A stretch of DNA of 24,542 nt from JAXFQS01 sp034178815 (lineage in GTDB: Bacteria; Verrucomicrobiota; Kiritimatiellia; RFP12; DVOR01). Positions 1 to 8,539 of this stretch are shown in pieces. The notes beneath the pieces are model-generated. The model worked only from the letters and a program-made list of their open reading frames with translations, did not search any database and was not told the DNA's origin. The position numbers and the translations under genes were made by a program. The stretch is taken from contig JAXFQS010000097.1 of the NCBI GenBank assembly GCA_034178815.1, positions 1-24,542 on the forward strand, in the 5' to 3' direction. How positions within the stretch are numbered: position 1 is the first letter of the stretch; each line of letters opens with the position of its first letter.

Positions 1-2
1 TC

Positions 3-3000
3 CAGAACGGGCTTGGTGTCAACTGCACCTTCCTCAACAATACCGACCGCGCCTACAATTCCATCTATACCCAAGGCACAAAAGAACGGTTGGTCAACTG
101 CCTCTTCCAGCCCGACCAGACCCTCTACGCCCCCCGCGCAACCATCTACAACACTATCTTCTCCTCGACCTCAGGCAGCACCGTCACCGCCGCCCTTCTC
201 AAGAACACGATTCGGACCGAAACCACCGCCCTTGACACCACCACCTACCGCCCGGCCGCCACCTCACCCGCCCTCAACGCAGGCACCACCTCGTCCCCCT
301 ATATCGCCACCGAAAACGACTTCTCAGGGAATCAGCGCCTCAACGGAACTATCGATATTGGTGCCGTCGAATGGTGGCTGCCCAAGCCCCAAACCCCGAC
401 CGTAGCAATCGACGAAAATACCTACTCCGCGACTATCACTTGGCCCGAAGTATTGGATGCAAACCAATACCAGATCGCCGGAGAAACCACCGCACAGACA
501 ACCATCCGCATTGGCAATCTCGTGCCGGGAATTACCTATACCAGTATCCTCCGCGCCGTAGCCACAAATGTAAGCAACTGCCAGAACTGGTCTGAATCAG
601 ACCCTTTCACTTATACCATCCCCGTCCGACTCGACCTGTCCCCCCGCACCCCCACAGCAGTCTTTCCCGCCGGGACCCTAGACTTCAATGTAGCTTCCAA
701 CTGGATATGGACCGTCGAGTCCGACTCCAACTGGGCAACGCCCCTGCCCAATGACCACGGGTTCACCCTGCAGTACACACGAAACGAGGCCACCGCACCC
801 CGCACAGCCACCTTGACCCTGCGCTCCGCCACCAAGATATTGACCACAACTTTCACCCAGACCGGCAACAACCAACTCCCCCCGCCCTTAGCAGGTTTTG
901 CGGACAATCCTTTCAAGAACCAGGTCACAATCCCTCTTTCCCAGCCTGACAATGCTACCGACCTTCCTGTCGAGGGCACTCTAGTCTACACCCTCGATGG
1001 TACCGACCCGACGCTGGAGAATGCGGTCGGAAAAGTCTCCGGGAGAAGGCTTGCTCTCGAAGCGACTCTTACCAACGACGCTCACCTCAAAGCTCGTATC
1101 ATCTCCTCCTCTGCCGCCTATGCCGACTCCGCGATTCTAGCAACCAATTTCTTCCGTGCTTGGCTTCTGTCGGTCGATGGTGCTGAACGGGGTTGGCACA
1201 CGAAGTGGGCTTCCATACTCCTTGAAGCGCCGGCGCGAACGGGATACCGTTTTGCCAACTGGAGCGGAACTATCGAAAGATCCGACAACCCGCTTTCATT
1301 CACTATGCCTGCGGGGGATGTCAGCCTTTCTACGACCTACACGCTTTTGCCTCCAACGCTTGTTTCCCCAGCCAATGGTGCGGTAGTCAAAGGTCAAATT
1401 CGGCTCTCGATTGCGCACTCTCTTCCGGTCGAGACGGTACGCTGGTTTCTGAACGGTTCTCAGGTTGCGGAGACCGCCTCGGCTTCTCTCGATGCGACCG
1501 CATGGGTGGCTGATGGCGAGAACAGTTGGCACGCACGAGCCTTGATTGACGGTCAGTGGGTAGACTCCGCATTGGCTCGTTTCACCTTCCTTCGGAGTTG
1601 GCCGGTTGTGGTCGATGGTGCTACCAACAGTTGGCATACAAAGAATGAAACCGTCCAACTTTCTGCACCGACGCGAACGGGATACCGTTTTGCCAACTGG
1701 AGCGGAACTATCGAAAGCTCCGACAACCCGCTTTCCTTTGCGATGCCGGCCGCGGAGGTTATCCTCAACACGACCTACTCGCTCCAACCTCCGACGCTTT
1801 CCGCGCCCGCTGACGGCGCTGAAACCAAAGGCCATGTCACTCTCGCGATTACCCATCCGCTTGCCATTTCGTCCGTACGCTGGTACATCAATGACACCCT
1901 AGTCGAAGAGACCTCGTCCACTACCTTCGATGCGACCGCCCATCTTCAGTATGGTCAGAACTCTTGGCGCGTCGAAGCGCAAATCGACGAACAATGGGTT
2001 GAATCCGAAACGGCATCCTTCACCCATCTCCAGCCTGATGCCGTCCTCGTTTCCCCCACTGGCGACAACTCCGATGGGCTGACCTGGCAAACCGCTTTCA
2101 ACACCATCCAGGCCGCCGTCGACGCCGCGCCATCGGGCGGCACCGTGCTCGTCACCAATGGCACCTACTCCACGGGAGCCGTCCGGGCAACTAGCTCCTC
2201 TACGCGCCTGCTCATCACCAAGTCCATTACAATCCAGTCGGTAGAAGGTGCGGCCAAGACCATACTCCAGGGGGCGGGAAAGGAAGCTTACAATACGACC
2301 AATTCCTTGCAAACACTGACCATCGAAGGTGCCAACCTCAGTGTCCATATCCTGGGTATCACCTTCTCCGGGGGAGCCAACCTCTTCAACGAGGGCGGAG
2401 GTGCCATCGCAATCAACGCCGAGGACTCCACAATCCATATTGCCCGGTGCGCCATCGAATCCTCAGAAGCCGACTTCGGTTCGGCTCTCTACGCCGGCGG
2501 CAGCAGGCTTGACCTCACCCTCTCGTCCTGCCTCATCTGCGACAACAGCGGCGACTACACCCTTTGCTCCGAGGCCATCGACTCGCAAACCAGACTCGTC
2601 AACTGCACCATCGTCCAGAACACCCCAACCACGACGCCCGTCTACGGATTCACCGTGCGCAATACCCTTCTCGCGGCCAACAGCGCCAACACGCTCAACA
2701 CCGCAACCGACGAAGGCAACAACCACCTCGCCGCATCCACCTCGCTCTTCACAAATCCCTCCGGCCACGACTACACCCTGCGAAACACAGCCGTCGACTG
2801 CATCGACAAAGGCCATACCGCAGCCGCCGTCGACACCCTCGATCTAGCTGGAACCGGACGCGTTCAAGGCGTTGCCGTCGACATTGGCGCCTACGAATAT
2901 CCCGCCGGAAAAAACCACACCGCCAAAGGCACCCCCTACAGTTGGATTCTTGCCTACTATCCCGATGCCGCAGGCGACCTAGAGACCTTGGATCTTGAAG

Positions 3001-3248
3001 ATCGCGACGGCGATGGCTTCCCCACCTACGAAGAGTATATCGCCGGCACAGACCCCACCGATCCCGACTCCTTCCTCCGCGCCACCATACGCTTCGACGG
3101 CAACACTTGTATCATCGAACCCGCCCACGAACTGCCCCCGGATCGGATTGTCGAAATCCTCGGAGCGCCCACCCTTTCAGCCCCATTCACAGCCCCCACG
3201 AACGCGGCATCCCGATTCTTCAAAATACAACTCTCGCTACCGGACTAA
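3..3248 (+). CDS. Very large secreted multidomain beta-helix surface protein, 5' partial
   Basis: The reading frame is open from the first complete codon of the window, so the true start lies upstream and only the C-terminal ~1080 residues are seen. Order of parts, by nucleotide: a beta-helix end with a choice-of-anchor-Q-like motif (NGTIDIGAVEW, ~330-375); a fibronectin-III-like domain (~380-630); a BACON-like beta domain (~630-880); a chitobiase/hexosaminidase C-terminal-like domain with YTLDGTDPT (~885-1155); two tandem 146-residue units (1161-1598 and 1599-2036), each starting with an InlB-B-repeat-like part (RTGYRFANWSGTI) and ending in a beta-sandwich part; a second parallel beta-helix (~2040-2900) ending in VDIGAYEY; then an EF-hand/thrombospondin-3-like calcium motif (DRDGDGFPTYEEYIAGTD, ~3000-3060). 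Families with this make-up are exported adhesins or polysaccharide-acting proteins. No catalytic residues were identified, so the substrate is unknown. Domain names are by eye. Confidence 0.85.
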   Translation, partial: QNGLGVNCTFLNNTDRAYNSIYTQGTKERLVNCLFQPDQTLYAPRATIYNTIFSSTSGSTVTAALLKNTIRTETTALDTTTYRPAATSPALNAGTTSSPYIATENDFSGNQRLNGTIDIGAVEWWLPKPQTPTVAIDENTYSATITWPEVLDANQYQIAGETTAQTTIRIGNLVPGITYTSILRAVATNVSNCQNWSESDPFTYTIPVRLDLSPRTPTAVFPAGTLDFNVASNWIWTVESDSNWATPLPNDHGFTLQYTRNEATAPRTATLTLRSATKILTTTFTQTGNNQLPPPLAGFADNPFKNQVTIPLSQPDNATDLPVEGTLVYTLDGTDPTLENAVGKVSGRRLALEATLTNDAHLKARIISSSAAYADSAILATNFFRAWLLSVDGAERGWHTKWASILLEAPARTGYRFANWSGTIERSDNPLSFTMPAGDVSLSTTYTLLPPTLVSPANGAVVKGQIRLSIAHSLPVETVRWFLNGSQVAETASASLDATAWVADGENSWHARALIDGQWVDSALARFTFLRSWPVVVDGATNSWHTKNETVQLSAPTRTGYRFANWSGTIESSDNPLSFAMPAAEVILNTTYSLQPPTLSAPADGAETKGHVTLAITHPLAISSVRWYINDTLVEETSSTTFDATAHLQYGQNSWRVEAQIDEQWVESETASFTHLQPDAVLVSPTGDNSDGLTWQTAFNTIQAAVDAAPSGGTVLVTNGTYSTGAVRATSSSTRLLITKSITIQSVEGAAKTILQGAGKEAYNTTNSLQTLTIEGANLSVHILGITFSGGANLFNEGGGAIAINAEDSTIHIARCAIESSEADFGSALYAGGSRLDLTLSSCLICDNSGDYTLCSEAIDSQTRLVNCTIVQNTPTTTPVYGFTVRNTLLAANSANTLNTATDEGNNHLAASTSLFTNPSGHDYTLRNTAVDCIDKGHTAAAVDTLDLAGTGRVQGVAVDIGAYEYPAGKNHTAKGTPYSWILAYYPDAAGDLETLDLEDRDGDGFPTYEEYIAGTDPTDPDSFLRATIRFDGNTCIIEPAHELPPDRIVEILGAPTLSAPFTAPTNAASRFFKIQLSLPD
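1161..2036 (+). repeat. Tandem intragenic duplication, two 438-bp units
   Basis: Two consecutive 146-codon units lie at 1161-1598 and 1599-2036 inside the surface-protein gene. Most of each unit has diverged at the protein level, but a 64-bp core (1234-1297 against 1672-1735) differs at only one base (1280/1718). It encodes the RTGYRFANWSGTI stretch and what follows. The exact 438-bp offset shows in-frame duplication. The sharply conserved core inside otherwise diverged units suggests local gene conversion or strong selection on that segment. Confidence 0.9.
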
Positions 3249-3252
3249 CCCT

Positions 3253-4950
3253 ATGCCAACCCCCGATCTCCCCCTCGGAACCACCAATCACTTCCTGAAA
3301 CAGTGGATTGCCGAAGACCTTGCAAACGGCGCCAACGACGCGACCGTCGTCACCCGTTTCCCCCCCGAGCCAAACGGCTGGATCCACATCGGACACGCCA
3401 AAGCCGTACATGTCGACTTCGGCCTTGCTCAAGAGTTCGGCGGCAAATGCCATTTGCGTATGGACGACACCAACCCGTCCAAGGAAACCGATGAATTCGT
3501 CGAACAAATCAAGAAAGACATTGCTTGGTTGGGCTATCAGTGGAGCGACTTCTTCTACGCCGCGGAAATGTTCGACACCATGTGGAACATCGCCGAAGAA
3601 CTCATCCGCAGAGGCCAAGCCTATGTCTGCCAACTCACCCAGGAAGAGTGGAAAGAGTATCGTGGCGTCCCGACCCGCCCGGGCAAACCGTCCCCCTACA
3701 GAGACCGTAAGCCTGAGGAGAACCTCGAACTCTTCCGCCGCATGAAGGCTGGCGAGTTCGCCGACGGCACCATCTGCCTTCGCGCGAAGATTGACATGGC
3801 ATCCCCCAACATCCACTTCCGCGACCCAGTCCTTTACCGTATCAACCGCACCATTCCCCACTACCATACCGGCAACAAATGGTGCTGCTACCCAATGTAC
3901 GACTTCGCCCATCCCATCGAGGATGCCCTAGAGGGAGTCACCCACTCTATGTGCACCCTAGAGTTCGAAGTTCACCGTCCTCTCTATGACTGGGTTGTCG
4001 ACAGGCTCGACGAAATGGGCCTCCTCGTGGTTCGAAACGGAAAGAAAATTAGGCCCAAACAGCGCGAATTCGCGCGCTTGAACCTAACCTACACGGTGAT
4101 GAGCAAGCGCCTCCTTCGCCAGCTTGTCGAAGAGCACCATGTATCCGGCTGGGATGACCCCAGAATGCCGACCATCGCGGGCCTTCGCCGCAGAGGTTGC
4201 CCTGCGGCCGCTGTGCGCAACCTGTGCGAGCGGGTAGGCGTCTCCAAGTACGAAAGCGTGACCGACTTGGCCCTTTTGGAGTTCTGCATCCGGGAAGATC
4301 TCAACAATACGGCATTTCGCCGCATGGCCGTGCTCGACCCTGTCAGACTTGTTATCGACAACTACCCCGAAGACTTCGTCGACCAACTCGACTTGCCCAA
4401 CCATCCCGCCAATCCAGAGATGGGATTCCACCAAGTTCCTTTCGGCAAAGAACTCTGGATTGAACGCGACGACTTCCGCGAATCCCCCGAACCAGGCTTC
4501 CACCGTCTTTTGCCTGGAAAAGAGGTCCGCCTACGCGGCGCTTGCATCTTCAAGTGCACCCACATCGAGCACGGCGCCAATGGCGAACCAATCGTCCATG
4601 GAACCTACGATCCCAATTCACGGGGGGGCAATGCTGCGGATGGCCGCAAGGTCAAGGGGACGATTCATTGGGTTTATGCGCCGGAAGCCCTTTCAGCCGA
4701 ATTTCGCCTCTATGACCGCCTATTTACCCAACCCGATCCATTGGCCGAAGAGCACGGCGGATTCCTAAATTGTCTTAACCAGGATTCGCTCAAAGTGAGC
4801 CGGGGTTATGTTGAACCCTCCCTGCGCGAAGCCAAGCCGGGCGAGCGTTTCCAATTCGAGCGTCTGGCCTATTTCTGCGCTGACGAGAAGGACTCGACAA
4901 CCGACCATCTAGTCTTCAACCGAACAGTCACTTTGCGCGAAAGCAAGTAG
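3253..4950 (+). CDS. glnS: Glutaminyl-tRNA synthetase
   Basis: Charges tRNA-Gln with glutamine in the cytoplasm (class I aminoacyl-tRNA synthetase). The product is 565 residues, close to the usual ~550. The class I signatures are present: HIGH at residues 45-48 within PPEPNGWIHIGHAK, and VMSKR (the KMSKS equivalent) at 282-286. The Gln-type motif RMDDTNPSKE follows the HIGH region, and the C-terminal half has the two-lobed beta-barrel anticodon-binding region. I chose the ATG at 3253, four bases after the stop of the upstream gene, because homology begins within ~10 residues of it. The same frame is open further upstream, but that part only shadows the surface-protein gene. No clear Shine-Dalgarno sequence precedes this ATG. 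Presence of glnS implies direct Gln-tRNA formation rather than sole dependence on the GatCAB amidotransferase route. Confidence 0.96.
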   Translation: MPTPDLPLGTTNHFLKQWIAEDLANGANDATVVTRFPPEPNGWIHIGHAKAVHVDFGLAQEFGGKCHLRMDDTNPSKETDEFVEQIKKDIAWLGYQWSDFFYAAEMFDTMWNIAEELIRRGQAYVCQLTQEEWKEYRGVPTRPGKPSPYRDRKPEENLELFRRMKAGEFADGTICLRAKIDMASPNIHFRDPVLYRINRTIPHYHTGNKWCCYPMYDFAHPIEDALEGVTHSMCTLEFEVHRPLYDWVVDRLDEMGLLVVRNGKKIRPKQREFARLNLTYTVMSKRLLRQLVEEHHVSGWDDPRMPTIAGLRRRGCPAAAVRNLCERVGVSKYESVTDLALLEFCIREDLNNTAFRRMAVLDPVRLVIDNYPEDFVDQLDLPNHPANPEMGFHQVPFGKELWIERDDFRESPEPGFHRLLPGKEVRLRGACIFKCTHIEHGANGEPIVHGTYDPNSRGGNAADGRKVKGTIHWVYAPEALSAEFRLYDRLFTQPDPLAEEHGGFLNCLNQDSLKVSRGYVEPSLREAKPGERFQFERLAYFCADEKDSTTDHLVFNRTVTLRESK

Positions 4951-4962
4951 CGGCAGACGGAA

Positions 4963-6531
4963 ATGTTTGACTGGATTGTCCGTCATGCACGGATTGCCGA
5001 TGGAACAGGCGCACCTATCCGCCTCGGTGATGTAGCCATTGAAAAAGGTCGGATTGCCGCCATAGGCGACCTTTCGGCTGCAGCAGCCCATCAGACGCTG
5101 GATGCCCATGGTGCACTCCTCTGTCCGGGCTTCATCGATGCTCACACGCACTCGGACACCTTCATTTTGATTGAGCCCTTTGCCCCAAGCAAATTGGCTC
5201 AAGGCGTAACGACCGAAGTGTGTGGCAACTGCGGCGGGTCTGCAGCCCCTAAACTAAATGGTGTCAAACTGCCCTCCGATTGGGAAGCCTTGACCTACCC
5301 CCATTCCTGGCAAACTGTTGCCGAATATCGTGCAGCCCTTTCATCCGCCAAACCGGCTGTCAACATCCTCCTCTATGTAGGACACAACACCCTCCGCAAA
5401 GGAGTCTGCGGGGACGCTCCTCGTGCGGCTACTGAAGAGGAAGTCAAGTTGATGTGCCGCCGTCTGGAGCAAGCCTTGGAGGAGGGCGCTTGGGGGCTTT
5501 CAACCGGATTGGTCTATCACCCCGGCGTCCACGCCCGCCCGGAAGAGGTTCAGGCTCTAGCACGGACTGCGGCGCGGTTAGGCGGTGGCTACGCCACACA
5601 CATGAGGAGCGAAGGAGATAGACTGCTTGAAGCCGTCGACGAGGTTCTGAACCTTGGTCGCGACTCGGGAATTCGCCTTCAAATTTCCCATCTGAAAACC
5701 GCGGGGCACAAGAACTGGTGTAAAATCGATGCCCTCTTGTCCAAGTTGAATGCGGCTCGGGCAGAAGGCTTGACACTCCATGCTGACCGCTATCCTTATC
5801 TGGCGGCAGGTACGGATTTGGACATCGTTCTGCCTGATTGGGCATCGGCCGGCGGGCGTGATGCAATTCTTGCCAATCTAGCCAATCCCACAAAGCGTCA
5901 ACGCATTATCGACGAGTTGAATGCCTGCGAACGAGACTGGAATGCGGTTCAACTTGGAGGCACCTGGTCGGAACGAACCCGCACCTTCGCCGGGCGAATG
6001 CTCTCGGAGGTCTTTGCAACCAAAGGCAGCTGGCAATCGATAGGCGAATTGGTGGCTGAGATTATCGAATCAGATGGCACACGGACTTCGGCATTTTTCT
6101 TCGGTATGTGCGAGACGAACCTCGACCGAATTCTGCAACAAGATTGGGTCATGGCTGGAAGTGATGCGTCTCTTAGGTCGCCATCCGGCCCCTTGTCCAT
6201 CGACTATCCGCACCCTCGTGCCTATGGCACCATGCCTGAATTTTTCCGCCGCGTAAAGGCATTTTCGACAACAGAGGAAGCCGTCCGGCGCATGACCGGG
6301 TTGCCCGCCGAAGCCTTTGGTCTCCATAACCGAGGGCTTGTCAAAGAGGGCTATGCCGCCGACCTTACGCTTCTGGACGAAGCGCTCTTTTCCGCAGGGG
6401 CGACCTATGCCAATCCGCGCCAATTTGCAAGGGGGGTGCGTGAGGTATGGGTCAACGGCGGGCATGCTTTCTCCAACGGCCAGTTCCTCAACGATCGAAG
6501 GGGCGTCTTTCTGGCTCGGGGCGAGGCATAA
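4963..6531 (+). CDS. N-acyl-D-amino-acid deacylase (D-aminoacylase family amidohydrolase)
   Basis: Predicted zinc amidohydrolase of 522 residues that removes the acyl group from N-acyl-D-amino acids. Residues matching the metal site of the family are visible: H61 and H63 in FIDAHTHSD, C90 in GVTTEVCGNCG, H243 in ISHLKTAG, H273 in HADRYPYLAAGT and D401 in AGSDAS. The 27-residue spacing from the second HxH histidine to the GNC cysteine and the 30-residue spacing from H243 to H273 match the Alcaligenes D-aminoacylase layout as I recall it. The C-terminus has the usual closing beta-sandwich strand (GYAADLTLLD). No signal peptide is seen, so it is probably cytoplasmic. It sits 12 bp after glnS, and its TAA shares one base with the recQ ATG. 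The substrate could instead be a related N-acyl amide or dipeptide; the family name is secure, the exact substrate is not. Confidence 0.88.
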   Translation: MFDWIVRHARIADGTGAPIRLGDVAIEKGRIAAIGDLSAAAAHQTLDAHGALLCPGFIDAHTHSDTFILIEPFAPSKLAQGVTTEVCGNCGGSAAPKLNGVKLPSDWEALTYPHSWQTVAEYRAALSSAKPAVNILLYVGHNTLRKGVCGDAPRAATEEEVKLMCRRLEQALEEGAWGLSTGLVYHPGVHARPEEVQALARTAARLGGGYATHMRSEGDRLLEAVDEVLNLGRDSGIRLQISHLKTAGHKNWCKIDALLSKLNAARAEGLTLHADRYPYLAAGTDLDIVLPDWASAGGRDAILANLANPTKRQRIIDELNACERDWNAVQLGGTWSERTRTFAGRMLSEVFATKGSWQSIGELVAEIIESDGTRTSAFFFGMCETNLDRILQQDWVMAGSDASLRSPSGPLSIDYPHPRAYGTMPEFFRRVKAFSTTEEAVRRMTGLPAEAFGLHNRGLVKEGYAADLTLLDEALFSAGATYANPRQFARGVREVWVNGGHAFSNGQFLNDRRGVFLARGEA

Positions 6532-8309
6532 TGGGGGATGCTGATGTGTTGGAAGCCCTGGAACGGTGGTTTGGATACCGTTCATTCCGTCCAGGGCAAC
6601 AGGAGGCCATCCGCGACTTATTGGACGGTAAGCCTGTTGTACTGGTCATGCCGACCGGTTCAGGGAAATCGCTCTGTTTCCAACTTCCCGCTCTGCTTTT
6701 ACCTGGCATCACGATTGTCATTTCTCCCTTGATTGCGTTGATGAACGATCAGGTTGAGGGACTGGTGCGGAAGGGAATTGCGGCGACCTATTTGAACTCG
6801 TCGTTGAGCCCGGGGCAAATGCAGGCGAGGCTGGAACAGATTGCTCTTGGAAAGACGAAGTTGGTCTATGTTGCGCCGGAGCGTCTTCGCAATCCTGCCT
6901 TCATCGACGCGCTCAGCCGCGTGGAGACAAGTCTGGTGACTGTGGACGAGGCTCATTGTATCAGCCAGTGGGGTCACGACTTTCGACCGGACTACCTTTC
7001 CATTCGCCGATTTCTCTCTTTGATGCCTAACGCCCGGACAATAGCGGTAACGGCAACGGCGACCCCTGGTGTGCGCGACGACATCATTGCGCAGTTGGGA
7101 TTGGTTCAGCCTGCCGTCCATGTGACGGGTTTTGAGCGGCCCAACCTCTACCTCCAGGCCAGCAAGTGTCCTACGCACCAAGCCAAGTTCCTGCGCGTGC
7201 TGGAGTTGGTGCGCGCCTACGGCAAGGGCATCATCTATTGTTCCACGCGGAAGATGACGGAACGGGTGGCAGATCTTCTTGCCGGGCGGCGGCTTTCGCC
7301 CATCATCTACCATGGTGCGATGGGGGATCAGGAGCGGGCACGGGCTGCTGACAGGTTTCTCCAGGAACGGGCTCCTGTGGTCGTAGCGACCAATGCCTTT
7401 GGGATGGGAATCGACCGTGCAGACATCCGCTTTGTTGCCCACTGGGACATTCCGGGCTCAGTCGAGGCCTACTACCAGGAGATTGGGCGAGCGGGGCGGG
7501 ACGGGGCGCAGGGCTGGTGCGAATTGCTCTACAACTATGCCGATGTTCGTACGCAGCAATTCTTCGTCGATGCCGCCAATCCCAAGCCTTCCGATATTAT
7601 CAATTTATGGCAGACGATTCGACAGGATTGCAGTTCGGGGCCTGTTGTCGACACGCACGAAGGGTGGGCGACCCGGGCAGGAATCAAGAACTCCATGACG
7701 GCCGGTTCAGCCCTCTATACGCTCGTCCGGGCGGGCTTGATCCGGCGCGAAAGCGTGCCCGGTTCGCGCTCCCAAAGCGTGCAACTCGACCCCGATGGCG
7801 ATGCGCGTGTGCTGCCGGATTTGATGAGGCCTCTTGAGGCCAAACGGCGGGCGGATCAAGACAAGTTGGATACGATGGTTCGCTACGCGGGGTATCGCCG
7901 CTGTCGCCACCAGTTCATACTCTCCTACTTCGGCGATGCAACCCGTACCTGCGCGGGATGCGACAACTGCCGACGGCGCAAGGCTCGGCCGGCCGCGCCC
8001 GTCGATTCCGACCGCCACACGCTACTGGCGAAGATTCTCTCCTGCGCCGGGCGAATGAGCGGAAAGGGAACCGTTGACGACCTCATCGAGACCCTGCGCG
8101 GAGAAACCGCAAACGAGGACTTCCGACAACTCTCCACCTTCGCCTTGCTCAAAGCGTGCGAGCCAAACGAACTCGACGAGCAGATTGCCGTGCTCCGTTG
8201 GAACGGACTCCTTCGGGTCGCTCCGGACGGGCGCGTCGCACTCACCTTTGCCGGGCACGACTTCGCCATCCGGAAGTTAGACATTCCCCTCCCCGCCGGA
8301 ATTTCCTAG
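6531..8309 (+). CDS. recQ: ATP-dependent DNA helicase RecQ, with an extra domain between helicase and zinc module
   Basis: A 3'-5' DNA helicase of recombination and fork repair, 592 residues from the ATG at 6531. That start overlaps the preceding stop by one base and is placed just before the conserved FGYRSFRPGQQEAI Q-motif region. Visible motifs: Walker A MPTGSGKS at 40-47, DEAH at 139-142 followed by CISQWGHDFRPDY, and the arginine-finger motif IGRAGRDG at 318-325. The RecQ zinc cysteines are C458, C474, C477 and C480. About 137 residues separate the arginine finger from the first zinc cysteine, against roughly 50 in E. coli RecQ. The extra part looks like a winged helix (WATRAGIKNSMTAGSALYTL). 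The C-terminal ~110 residues resemble the RQC winged helix, and no HRDC domain follows. The frame also reads open upstream from 6447, but that shadows the deacylase gene. Confidence 0.95.
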   Translation: MGDADVLEALERWFGYRSFRPGQQEAIRDLLDGKPVVLVMPTGSGKSLCFQLPALLLPGITIVISPLIALMNDQVEGLVRKGIAATYLNSSLSPGQMQARLEQIALGKTKLVYVAPERLRNPAFIDALSRVETSLVTVDEAHCISQWGHDFRPDYLSIRRFLSLMPNARTIAVTATATPGVRDDIIAQLGLVQPAVHVTGFERPNLYLQASKCPTHQAKFLRVLELVRAYGKGIIYCSTRKMTERVADLLAGRRLSPIIYHGAMGDQERARAADRFLQERAPVVVATNAFGMGIDRADIRFVAHWDIPGSVEAYYQEIGRAGRDGAQGWCELLYNYADVRTQQFFVDAANPKPSDIINLWQTIRQDCSSGPVVDTHEGWATRAGIKNSMTAGSALYTLVRAGLIRRESVPGSRSQSVQLDPDGDARVLPDLMRPLEAKRRADQDKLDTMVRYAGYRRCRHQFILSYFGDATRTCAGCDNCRRRKARPAAPVDSDRHTLLAKILSCAGRMSGKGTVDDLIETLRGETANEDFRQLSTFALLKACEPNELDEQIAVLRWNGLLRVAPDGRVALTFAGHDFAIRKLDIPLPAGIS

Positions 8310-8539
8310 CCACCAGCGCCCCCCATTGGTTCCAACCAACCGCCCCCATTCCTAAATACCATACCGGTCGCAAGGTTGCTACCTGTCGCATCCGCTCAAA
8401 ACAGCGTCAGAAAGAGGGTGATTCCCGCCGCGCCAACGACATTTGAGCAGGGGGGACGATTCAGGCTTGCAACACGGCGTAAAAAGGGATAAACTAGCCA
8501 TTCGCGTCGAGAACCCAACTTCGAGAAGTGGAGCCAACC
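8310..8539. other. recQ-corA intergenic region
   Basis: This 230-bp gap has no convincing gene. The ORFs crossing it are low-complexity shadows. It holds the candidate corA promoter described separately. I see no stem followed by a T-run that would end recQ transcription. Confidence 0.5.
8467..8495 (+). promoter_or_regulatory. Candidate sigma70-like promoter for corA
   Basis: TTGCAA at 8467-8472 and TAAACT at 8490-8495 are 17 bp apart, each matching four of six consensus bases. They lie about 45 bp before the corA start, in the only AT-richer stretch of the gap. The match is modest, and promoters of this group are poorly characterised. Confidence 0.35.

Noticed and set aside
1296..1856. Minus-strand open frame inside the surface-protein repeats
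   Set aside because: Antisense shadow over the duplicated repeat units without protein features.
2995..3252. N-terminal extension of GlnRS to 651 residues
   Set aside because: The extra residues are a Pro/Ser/Thr-rich shadow of the surface-protein 3' end; normal GlnRS length is reached from 3253.
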